NCBI RefSeq assembly: GCF_000225505.1
Contig: NZ_BACI01000023.1
Coordinates: forward strand, 1-38,457
DNA from: Gordonia alkanivorans NBRC 16433
GTDB lineage: Bacteria; Actinomycetota; Actinomycetes; Mycobacteriales; Mycobacteriaceae
Length of the DNA: 38,457 nt
Reading direction: 5' to 3'
The position numbers and the translations under genes were made by a program. The notes beneath the pieces were generated by a model that was not told the DNA's origin, did no database searches, and saw nothing but the letters and a program-made list of their open reading frames with translations. Shown here piece after piece: positions 6,792 to 13,775 of this stretch (position 1 is the stretch's first letter; every line of letters starts with the position of its first letter).

Positions 6792-7982
6792 TCAGTCGCC
6801 GTCCGGGAACGTTGCGTCGAGAGCCCGGGAGATGTCGGCGATCAGGTCATCGGCGTCCTCCAGGCCGACGGAGAAACGGAGATGGCCCCACTGCCGGAAC
6901 GGTTCCGGATATGCCGCCACCCGCGGGCCGTCGGGTCCGACGTGGACGATCAGCGACTCGTCGTGGCCGAGCGACACCGCCGACGTGATCACCTGCAGCG
7001 CCCCGACGAAACGGTTCTGGGTCGCCGAGTCCCCGCGCACGGCGAACGCCATCATCGCGCCGAACCCGCGTCCGCCGAACTGGTGAACCGCCAAGTCGTG
7101 CTCGGGATGGGAGGCGAGGCCGGGGTAGCGCACGAAGGCGACACGCGGATCCCCGTCGAGGAAGGTGGCGACGCGTTCGGCGGTGCGCTGGTGCTGGGCG
7201 AGCCGCAGCGGCAGGGTGATGGCACCACGGGCGATCAGCCACGCGTTGAACGGTGAGATCACGCCGCCGACGTCGACCATCGCCTGCTCCTTGATGCGGC
7301 CGATCAGGTCGGAGCGGCCGAGCACCGCGCCGCCCATCGCGTCACCGTGACCGTTGATGTACTTGGTCAGCGAATGCACGACGAGGTCGGCGCCGTCGCC
7401 GAGTGGCCGGTACAGCGGCGGCGGGGTGAAGGTCGAGTCGACGAGCAGCAGGGCGTCGGCGGTGTGGGCGATGTCGGCCAGCGCCGCGATGTCCCCGACC
7501 TTGGTCGTCGGATTCGCGATCGTCTCGACGGCCACGAGTCGCGTGTCGGGACGCAGCGCCGCGCGGACGTTCTCGGGGTCGGTGATGTCGACGAAGGTCG
7601 CCTCGATTCCGTACTTCTTCGGCAACAGCTCCGCCCACAGCTTCCACGTCGCCTCGTAGGTGGTGTCCGAGACGACGACGTGGTCGCCGGTGGAGAGGAA
7701 GGTGAAGAAGACCGCGTGCAGCGCGGCGACACCGGAGGCCAGGACGACCGCGTCCTCGGCCTCCTCGAGCGCGGCGAGCTTGTCCTGCAGGGCAACCTGG
7801 TTGGCGCCGGTGTTGCGGGTGTAGAAGAGCTGCTCGGTACCCGACCAGCTGATCTGTTCCGGCTCGGGCGGCAGGTGATACGAGTTCGCCATCGTGATGG
7901 GCGTGCGCACCGACGGACCCGACGAGTCGTTCCCGGCGTGCACGCTGCGTGTCATCTCCCCGGGCTGCACTTCTCCGGTCAT
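6792..7982 (-). CDS. PLP-dependent transsulfuration-family enzyme
   Basis: The product has 396 residues, the usual length for cystathionine gamma-synthase, gamma-lyase and methionine gamma-lyase. The PLP lysine is Lys207 in VVHSLTKYINGHGD. LLVDSTFTPPPLYRPL carries the aspartate that contacts the pyridine nitrogen, and LFYTRNTGANQVALQDKLA corresponds to the phosphate-binding YxR region. The sequence departs from housekeeping MetB/MetC: the usual YSRxxNPT reads YTRNTGANQ, and the YGGT active-site tyrosine region reads DTTYEAT. The exact reaction (beta- or gamma-elimination, or gamma-replacement on a homoserine ester) is therefore not fixed. The ATG overlaps the stop of the OpgC-like gene by four bases (ATGA), so the two are translationally coupled. 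Confidence 0.85.
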   Translation of the reverse strand: MTGEVQPGEMTRSVHAGNDSSGPSVRTPITMANSYHLPPEPEQISWSGTEQLFYTRNTGANQVALQDKLAALEEAEDAVVLASGVAALHAVFFTFLSTGDHVVVSDTTYEATWKLWAELLPKKYGIEATFVDITDPENVRAALRPDTRLVAVETIANPTTKVGDIAALADIAHTADALLLVDSTFTPPPLYRPLGDGADLVVHSLTKYINGHGDAMGGAVLGRSDLIGRIKEQAMVDVGGVISPFNAWLIARGAITLPLRLAQHQRTAERVATFLDGDPRVAFVRYPGLASHPEHDLAVHQFGGRGFGAMMAFAVRGDSATQNRFVGALQVITSAVSLGHDESLIVHVGPDGPRVAAYPEPFRQWGHLRFSVGLEDADDLIADISRALDATFPDGD

Positions 7983-9214
7983 GCGCGGGCTCCTATCGGT
8001 TGCGGCTGCTCGCCGGTCGGCACACCGGGTTCGACGTCGACGTCGAGAGCGGACCCGTCGCCGAACCCCGGCGCGGTGTTGTCGCGGCCTGGCAGGACAC
8101 CTCGGGCGACCCGTCCAGGGACCTTGTGCAGCTTGTCGATGTGCGTGAAGTACCGGAACTCCGCCCACACCCAGCAGATGCCGAAAACCAGCAGCGCGAC
8201 GGCCTGCATCGTGAGCGTGTCCCACGGCCGGTGCGCGATGTGAATCGGGACGATGACCAGCGCGATCGCCTGGATGACGTAGGAGTCGAGGCTTCGGGTG
8301 CCGGTCATGACCAGCGGGCGCAGCCAGTCGTGATGCCACCAGCGCAGCAACAAGCGGAACATCCCGTAGAGGGCGGGGATCACCAGGTAGGCGCCGATGG
8401 CACGCGCGGGCCGGAAGTCCAGCTTGTCGGCGAAGGCGGGTTCGAGGTGCGCCCACGGGCCGGCGGCGATGCCGTAGTGGAAGAACAGTGCGACCGTCAC
8501 CGCCACGGCGACGATGACGACGAGCCAGCGGTCGACGAACTCGGGGACACTCCATCGCGACCAGTTCCAGCCGATGACCACCGACGGGATGAACATGATC
8601 TGCCATCCCGCGACGTTCTGGATGTGCGGGGCCGCCTGGTAGGCGCTGAGGTAGAACCAGTCGGGCGACCAGACCAGCGAAACCGCGTACAACGTCAGCG
8701 ACGCGGCGAGGATCCACGCCCACCAGCCGCGCTGCAGAAGCGGGAACAGGGCGAACGCGGACATCATCAGCACCATGTAGAGGAGCAGGATGTTCCCGCC
8801 GCTCGGCAGGTACTGCATCGTGACCGACAGCCAGATCCCGTCGGCCCAGCCGTCGACCGGGAGCAGGAGCGTCAGCCAGCGGTGGCCCTCGAGCGCGGCC
8901 GCGACGGCGACGAGCGCGATCGTCAGCTGACAGACGTAGAGGACCGCGATGCGCTTGGCCAGGCGGACGTAGGCGTACCGCAGCCCGTGACGGGTGACCC
9001 AGCGCTGGTACACGAGGCCCAGCACGATGCCCGAGAGCATGACGAACGCCGACATCCCGTCCACGTACGGAAAGGCGTGTGTGGGCGAGGCCAACGGGGA
9101 ATCGGTGGCGAAGTGTGCGGTGACCATGCTCCAGATCGCCACTCCTCGCGTGGCGTCGATGGCGAGATCTCGGTTTCCCGACACTCGGTTCCCAGACCCT
9201 GTGTGTGAAGACAT
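7979..9214 (-). CDS. OpgC-like membrane acyltransferase
   Basis: The product has 411 residues with about ten hydrophobic helices. The N-terminus NRDLAIDATRGVAIWSMVTAHF matches the start of OpgC and acyltransferase-3 proteins, where an Arg/Asp pair and a histidine at the end of the first helix are typical. Later segments include YVDGMSAFVMLSGIVLGLVY and GTRSLDSYVIQAIAL. OpgC family members transfer succinyl or other acyl groups to periplasmic glycans; in a mycolate bacterium the acceptor could be an envelope glycolipid or arabinan (inference). ATG at 9214 is chosen because a -10 hexamer lies 7 bases before it; the GTG at 9235 falls inside a strong hairpin. A soluble 55-residue C-terminal tail follows the last helix. 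Confidence 0.82.
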   Translation of the reverse strand: MSSHTGSGNRVSGNRDLAIDATRGVAIWSMVTAHFATDSPLASPTHAFPYVDGMSAFVMLSGIVLGLVYQRWVTRHGLRYAYVRLAKRIAVLYVCQLTIALVAVAAALEGHRWLTLLLPVDGWADGIWLSVTMQYLPSGGNILLLYMVLMMSAFALFPLLQRGWWAWILAASLTLYAVSLVWSPDWFYLSAYQAAPHIQNVAGWQIMFIPSVVIGWNWSRWSVPEFVDRWLVVIVAVAVTVALFFHYGIAAGPWAHLEPAFADKLDFRPARAIGAYLVIPALYGMFRLLLRWWHHDWLRPLVMTGTRSLDSYVIQAIALVIVPIHIAHRPWDTLTMQAVALLVFGICWVWAEFRYFTHIDKLHKVPGRVARGVLPGRDNTAPGFGDGSALDVDVEPGVPTGEQPQPIGARA

Positions 9215-9227
9215 TGATCTGAAGATA
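9215..9227 (-). promoter_or_regulatory. Likely leaderless promoter of the OpgC-like gene (-10 TATCTT)
   Basis: On the minus strand TATCTT (9227 to 9222) is followed by 7 bases and the ATG at 9214. No ribosome binding site is visible before this ATG. Confidence 0.5.
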
Positions 9228-9230
9228 GAA

Positions 9231-9267
9231 CTCACCGCGACCCGGAGTCATCCCGGGCCGCGGTGAG
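9231..9267. terminator. Strong hairpin after the acyl-CoA ligase gene
   Basis: CTCACCGCG (9231-9239) pairs with CGCGGTGAG (9259-9267), and CCCGG (9241-9245) with CCGGG (9253-9257), interrupted by one A/C mismatch, around the loop AGTCATC. It lies 31 bases after the acyl-CoA ligase stop on the minus strand and just before the next promoter, so it probably insulates the two units. A second palindrome, CGCCTCGAGGCG (9281-9292), sits between it and the stop. No T tract follows. Confidence 0.6.
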
Positions 9268-9298
9268 TCGTGACCTGAATCGCCTCGAGGCGGCGCTT

Positions 9299-11086
9299 CT
9301 ATGTGTAGAGGTCGGCGATCGCCTGCTTGTGCGCGTCGTGGATGACGTTGCGCTTGAGCTTCAGCGTCGGCGTCAGCTCACCGGTCTCGATCGAGAAGTC
9401 GGTGTCGAGGATGGTGAACTTCTTGATCGCCTCGGCGTTGGAGACCTTCGAGTTGGCCTCCTTGACCGCCGCGTCGATCTCGGCCTTGAGATCCTCGTTC
9501 TCGATCAGCTCCGAGAGCGGGGTGTCGGCGGGCAGGTTGTGACGCTCCAGCCAGCCCGGCACGGCCTCGGGGTCGATGGTGATCAGCGCGGCGATGAACG
9601 GCTTGTTGTCGCCGACCACCAGGCACTGGCTGACCATCGGATGGGCGCGGATCGAGTCCTCGAGCTGAGCGGGGGAGACGTTCTTGCCGCCCGCGGTCAC
9701 GATCAGTTCCTTCTTGCGGCCGGTGATGAAGAGGTAGCCGTCGTCGAGGGTGCCGATGTCACCGGTGTGGAACCAGCCGTCGCGGATCGCATCCGCGGTC
9801 GCGGCCTCGTTGCGCCAGTAGCCGCTGAAGACCACGGGTCCCTTGAGCAGGATCTCGCCGTCGTCGGCGATCGCGACGGTCACACCGGGAACGGGGCGTC
9901 CGACCGAACCGACCTTCTGGTTCTCCTCGTTGTTGGCGGTGACCGCCGCGGTGGTCTCCGACAGGCCGTAACCCTCGTAGACGGGGATGCCGACACCGCG
10001 GAAGAAGTGGCCGAGCCGGGCGCCGAGCGGGGCTCCGCCGGAGATCGCACCCTCACACTGCCCGCCGAGGGCGGCGCGGAGCTTGCCGTAGACCAGCTTG
10101 TCGAACAGCGCGTGGCGGAGCTTCAGACCGAGGCCGACCTTGCCGCTCTCCATGGCCTTGCTGTACTCGATGGCGGTATCGGTGGCCTTCTCGAAGATCG
10201 AGCCCTTGCCGCCGTCGTAGGCCTTCTGCTTGGCCGAGTTGTAGACCTTCTCGAACACGCGCGGCACCGACAGCACGTAGTGCGGCTTGAACACCGCGAA
10301 GTCGTTGACGAGGTTCGTGATGTCGTTGGTGTGACCCAGGATGACCCCGTTCTCCACGCTGGCCACCGCGATGATGCGCGCCAAGACGTGCGCGAGCGGC
10401 AGGAACAGGAGGGTGGTCTTGCCCTCGGCCAGGCCGGCGCCGACCGCATCGCGGGTGGCGGCACACTCGGCCATGAAGTTGGCGTGGGTGAGCAGGACAC
10501 CCTTCGGGCGGCCGGTGGTTCCCGAGGTGTAGATCAGGGTCGCGGCATCGGTGGACAGCGAGTTCGCATGGCGGCGATCGAGCTCGTCGTCGGCGACGGT
10601 CGCGCCGCGCTTGGTCAGCGTCGGGAATGCGTGGTCATCGATGACCAGGGTCTCCTTGAGCGTCGGCGTCTCGTCGATCACCCGGATGTGCTTGGTGTAG
10701 TGCTCGTGGTTCTCGACGATGAGGAGCTTGGCCGCCGAATCCTCGAGGATCCACTGCACCTGGTCGGGGGCCGAGGTCTCGTAGATGGCGACGGTGCATG
10801 CCCCTGCACGCCAGATGGCGTAGTCGAGGACGGTCCACTCGTACCGCGTCGACGCCAGGATCGCCACGCGGTCCCCGGGCTCCACGCCCGAGGCGATGAG
10901 TCCCTTGGCCACCGCGTCGACCTCGTCCGCGAAGTGCTTCGCCGTGACGTTGATCCACTGATTGTGGGAGCGCTTGCGGAAAAGAGGCATCGTGGGTCGC
11001 TCGGTCCGATACTTGAGGATCGAGTCGACGAGGTTCGCCTTGTCGTCGATCGTGAGATCGGACGGGGTGGCGTACTGCTGCTGCAT
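9299..11086 (-). CDS. Long-chain fatty acyl-CoA ligase (FadD15-like)
   Basis: Activates fatty acids through an acyl-adenylate to acyl-CoA. The 595-residue product carries the AMP-binding P-loop IYTSGTTGRPKG (near residues 185-196), SGGAPLG, then VYEGYGLSETTA, the TGD motif in DGWFHTGDIG, and GRKKELIVTAGGKNVSP with the hinge region. The catalytic lysine region lies near the C-terminus in LTPTLKLKRNVI. Length and motifs match M. tuberculosis FadD15 (Rv2187, about 600 residues), the ACSBG/bubblegum-like long-chain class. ATG at 11086 has CAGGAG a few bases upstream; the frame stays open further up but lacks a site. The gene diverges from deaD, with an 18-base palindrome in the gap. Confidence 0.93.
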   Translation of the reverse strand: MQQQYATPSDLTIDDKANLVDSILKYRTERPTMPLFRKRSHNQWINVTAKHFADEVDAVAKGLIASGVEPGDRVAILASTRYEWTVLDYAIWRAGACTVAIYETSAPDQVQWILEDSAAKLLIVENHEHYTKHIRVIDETPTLKETLVIDDHAFPTLTKRGATVADDELDRRHANSLSTDAATLIYTSGTTGRPKGVLLTHANFMAECAATRDAVGAGLAEGKTTLLFLPLAHVLARIIAVASVENGVILGHTNDITNLVNDFAVFKPHYVLSVPRVFEKVYNSAKQKAYDGGKGSIFEKATDTAIEYSKAMESGKVGLGLKLRHALFDKLVYGKLRAALGGQCEGAISGGAPLGARLGHFFRGVGIPVYEGYGLSETTAAVTANNEENQKVGSVGRPVPGVTVAIADDGEILLKGPVVFSGYWRNEAATADAIRDGWFHTGDIGTLDDGYLFITGRKKELIVTAGGKNVSPAQLEDSIRAHPMVSQCLVVGDNKPFIAALITIDPEAVPGWLERHNLPADTPLSELIENEDLKAEIDAAVKEANSKVSNAEAIKKFTILDTDFSIETGELTPTLKLKRNVIHDAHKQAIADLYT

Positions 11087-11186
11087 GGCACTCCTGAGAC
11101 GGACTTGCTGATCTGGACATATCCGGCGCCGACTACCCGGTGACCGGGGACGACGCCATTTGAGTGGCACTGACAGTACCAGTATT

Positions 11187-11204
11187 CGTGTGATGCATCA
11201 CACG
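11187..11204. promoter_or_regulatory. Perfect 18-base palindrome, candidate operator
   Basis: CGTGTGATGCATCACACG is identical to its reverse complement. It sits about 100 bases upstream of both the FadD15-like gene and the deaD leader ORF, in their divergent promoter region. The half-site TGTGATG looks like a dimeric regulator site. The cognate protein is unknown. Confidence 0.55.
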
Positions 11205-11289
11205 CGCTCATCGTAGTGCTGTATTACCAGTTCAGCTGCCAGTTGTGACGCGGTCATGGCACGATGCCTACTTTCCGGGGTCGGGCGAT

Positions 11290-11303
11290 TACAGTTGAGT
11301 GCG
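11290..11303 (+). promoter_or_regulatory. Likely leaderless promoter of the deaD leader ORF (-10 TACAGT)
   Basis: TACAGT (11290-11295) is followed by 8 bases and the ATG of a six-codon ORF at 11304. The same hexamer stands before rph and tRNA-Leu. Confidence 0.45.
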
Positions 11304-11324
11304 ATGAATGAGACCCGCGCATGA
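11304..11324 (+). CDS. Six-codon leader ORF (MNETRA) coupled to deaD
   Basis: ATG AAT GAG ACC CGC GCA TGA encodes MNETRA and its stop overlaps the deaD ATG by four bases (ATGA). A -10 hexamer lies 8 bases upstream, so ribosomes could load directly on a leaderless 5' end, translate the leader, then re-initiate at deaD. Leaderless short ORFs of this kind are reported in mycobacteria. Whether this one is translated is inference. If the transcript starts further downstream it would be skipped. Confidence 0.45.
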   Translation: MNETRA

Positions 11325-13108
11325 GTACTTCCGAACAAGGCGAGCACGGCGCGCCGGCTGACACCCCTGCACAAGACATCCCCGGCGATTCTTTCGACGA
11401 CCTGGAGATCGAGTCACGAGTCCGTGCCGCGATCACCGACGTCGGCTACGAAACCCCCTCGCCGATCCAGGCCGCCACGATCCCGCCGCTGATGGCCGGC
11501 CGCGACGTCGTCGGCCTCGCGCAGACCGGTACCGGCAAGACCGCGGCCTTCGCGATCCCGATCCTCTCCAGGCTCGACACCTCTGCGCGCACACCGCAGG
11601 CGCTGATCCTCGCACCGACGCGTGAGCTCGCCCTGCAGGTGTCGGAGGCCTTCGGCCGCTACTCCGCGCACATGCCCGAGGTCAAGGTCCTGCCGATCTA
11701 CGGCGGACAGTCCTACGGTGTGCAGCTCGCGGGTCTGCGCCGCGGTGCTCAGGTGATCGTGGGTACGCCCGGTCGAGTGATCGACCACCTCGACAAGAAG
11801 ACCCTCGACATCTCCGGACTCGAGTTCCTCGTGCTCGACGAGGCCGACGAGATGCTCACGATGGGCTTCGCCGAGGACGTCGAACGCATCCTCGCCGAGA
11901 CTCCGGACACCAAGCAGGTCGCGCTGTTCTCCGCGACCATGCCCAGCTCGATCCGCCGGCTCGCCCAGCGCTACCTGAAGTCACCGCAAGAGATCACGGT
12001 CAAGTCCAAGACGGCGACCGCGCAGAACATCACACAGCGCTATCTGCAGGTGTCCCACCAGCGCAAACTCGACGCGCTGACCCGATTCCTCGAGGTCGAG
12101 GAATTCGACGCGATGATCGTGTTCGTCCGTACCAAGCAGGCGACCGAGGAACTCGCGGAGAAGCTCCGTTCACGCGGACTCTCCGCGGTCGCCATCAACG
12201 GTGACCTCGCGCAGGCACAGCGTGAGCGGACCATCAACCAGCTCAAGAACGGCTCGATCGACATCCTCGTGGCAACCGACGTGGCCGCCCGCGGCCTCGA
12301 CGTCGACCGCATCTCGCATGTCGTCAACTACGACATCCCGCACGACACCGAGTCGTACGTGCACCGGATCGGACGCACCGGCCGCGCCGGCCGTTCGGGC
12401 AACGCGCTGCTGTTCGTCTCGCCGCGTGAGCGCCACCTGCTACGGGCGATCGAGCGGGCGACGCGCCAGGAGCTCACCGAGATCGGGCTGCCCAGCGTCG
12501 ACGACGTGAACGCGCAGCGTGTCGCGAAGTTCGGCGAGTCGATCACCCAGAACCTGTCCTCGGACAACCTGGACCTGTTCCGCGGACTCATCGAGAACTA
12601 CGCCCGCGACAACGATGTGGCCATGGCCGACATCGCCGCCGCGCTGGCCCTCGAGACGCGCGACGGCGGGTTCCTGCTGACCCCGGATCCGCCGGAGTCG
12701 GAGAAGCGGGCGAACCGTGAACAGCGGGAGCGCACCCCGCGTCGTCCCGGCGCGAGCTTCGCCACCTATCGCATCGCGGTCGGCCGCAAGCACAAGGTCT
12801 CCCCGGGAGCGATCGTCGGTGCGATCGCCAACGAGGGCGGTCTCACCCGCGCGGACTTCGGCAACATCAGCATCCGCGACGACTTCAGCCTCGTCGAGTT
12901 GCCCGACGATCTCGACAACGAGACGCTGTCCCAGCTCCGCCACACCAAGATCGGGAAGAACCCGATCGACATCCGCAAGGACATGGGTGCGCCGCGGGGT
13001 CGCGGGGGCAAGCGTGGCGGGCCGCAGGGTGGCCGCGACGGTCGTCGCGACAACTTCGGCGGCAAGCGGCCTTCGCCGCGGGTCGCCGGACGCGGTCGCC
13101 GGTCCTGA
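11321..13108 (+). CDS. deaD: DEAD-box ATP-dependent RNA helicase (DeaD/CsdA)
   Basis: ATP-dependent RNA helicase active in ribosome assembly, mRNA turnover and cold adaptation. The 595 residues carry the Q motif with YETPSPIQAATIP, Walker A AQTGTGKT (residues 67-74), PTRELALQ, GTPGRVIDHL, DEAD (173-176), SATMP, the RecA2 motifs IVFVRTK, ATDVAARGLDVDR and YVHRIGRTGRAGR. Residues about 480-555 (YRIAVGRKHKVSPGAIVGAI to FSLVELP) form the DbpA-type RNA-binding domain of DeaD. The last 50 residues are a basic Arg/Gly-rich tail (RGRGGKRGGPQGGRDGRRD). The organisation matches M. tuberculosis Rv1253. ATG at 11321 has no good ribosome binding site; coupling to the leader ORF may supply ribosomes. Confidence 0.95.
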   Translation: MSTSEQGEHGAPADTPAQDIPGDSFDDLEIESRVRAAITDVGYETPSPIQAATIPPLMAGRDVVGLAQTGTGKTAAFAIPILSRLDTSARTPQALILAPTRELALQVSEAFGRYSAHMPEVKVLPIYGGQSYGVQLAGLRRGAQVIVGTPGRVIDHLDKKTLDISGLEFLVLDEADEMLTMGFAEDVERILAETPDTKQVALFSATMPSSIRRLAQRYLKSPQEITVKSKTATAQNITQRYLQVSHQRKLDALTRFLEVEEFDAMIVFVRTKQATEELAEKLRSRGLSAVAINGDLAQAQRERTINQLKNGSIDILVATDVAARGLDVDRISHVVNYDIPHDTESYVHRIGRTGRAGRSGNALLFVSPRERHLLRAIERATRQELTEIGLPSVDDVNAQRVAKFGESITQNLSSDNLDLFRGLIENYARDNDVAMADIAAALALETRDGGFLLTPDPPESEKRANREQRERTPRRPGASFATYRIAVGRKHKVSPGAIVGAIANEGGLTRADFGNISIRDDFSLVELPDDLDNETLSQLRHTKIGKNPIDIRKDMGAPRGRGGKRGGPQGGRDGRRDNFGGKRPSPRVAGRGRRS

Positions 13109-13168
13109 TCGCCGTATCGACCTGAGTCGGTTTCGCTCGCCGTGCGTGCCGCAATGTGGTGACGGAAC

Positions 13169-13216
13169 TTGTCAAACCGAGATCATTCCGTAACCTTGGA
13201 GACGGGGGTCTTCAAG
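13169..13216 (+). promoter_or_regulatory. Sigma-A-like promoter and overlapping hairpin before the rhodanese gene
   Basis: A -35 element TTGTCA (13169-13174) and a -10 element TAACCT (13191-13196) are separated by 16 bases. The transcript would start near 13203 and give a leader of about 95 bases. CTTGGAGAC (13195-13203) and GTCTTCAAG (13208-13216) form a 9-bp inverted repeat across the -10 and start region, which could bind a regulator at the DNA level. Confidence 0.45.
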
Positions 13217-13296
13217 GTGTCCATTTCGTGCGTGCGGGTATCCGCCGACCGAGGGGCACGAAAATTACGAGTGAGCACAGGATTGGTGAGTCACCA

Positions 13297-13647
13297 GTGT
13301 CCTTGGTGAGTGCGATTTCAGCAGCAGAAGCAATCGACCACAGCCGCGCCGGAAACGCGGTCATGGTGGATGCCCGCCCGCAGGTGGTGCGCCACCAGGG
13401 CAGCCTTCCGGGCGCCTACGTGGTCGAACCCAGTGAGCTACCGAACCTCCTGAGTCCCACCCCGACCGGCACCTTCCCCGTCATCCGCGACGCCGAGCAG
13501 CCCAGGAAGATCGCGCGCGACACCGAGATCGCCGTGGTGTCGGTGAGTTCGGAGGCACCGCGGATCGCCGAGCAGATCGCGGGCCTCGGCTACACCAACG
13601 TCCGCTACGTCGACGGTGGTTACCGAGCACTGCGTTCCTCCACCTGA
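13297..13647 (+). CDS. Rhodanese-like protein without the catalytic cysteine
   Basis: The product has 116 residues from GTG at 13297. It has the rhodanese fold landmarks: ISAAEAIDHSRAGNAVMVDAR near the N-terminus, GSLPGAYVVEPSEL (the usual HIPGA region), and the C-terminal VRYVDGGYRAL, equivalent to the VYxLxGGxxAW element. The strand that should end in the active-site Cys loop (YCxxGxR) instead reads IAVVSVSSEAPRIAEQIAGLGY, so there is no nucleophilic cysteine and sulfurtransferase activity is not expected. It may bind anions or act as a regulatory or scaffold protein. The ribosome binding site is weak and the start uncertain; GTG at 13306 is an alternative. It lies between deaD and the large helicase gene. 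Confidence 0.7.
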   Translation: MSLVSAISAAEAIDHSRAGNAVMVDARPQVVRHQGSLPGAYVVEPSELPNLLSPTPTGTFPVIRDAEQPRKIARDTEIAVVSVSSEAPRIAEQIAGLGYTNVRYVDGGYRALRSST

Positions 13648-13775
13648 GCGCATCACGTGAGCGCGACGCCGCTCACCGGCCGACGTGGTCTCCTTGACAT
13701 ACGGTGCGGCAGTTCCGCTTTCCTGACCAGCGGCTTGATAGCGTAGGAACGCCGGCGACGAGAGGAACCCATCGG

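Noticed and set aside
11187..11204. CRP/cAMP receptor site
   Set aside because: The TGTGA and TCACA halves are separated by 4 bases rather than the 6 of CRP sites, so I call it only an unassigned operator candidate.
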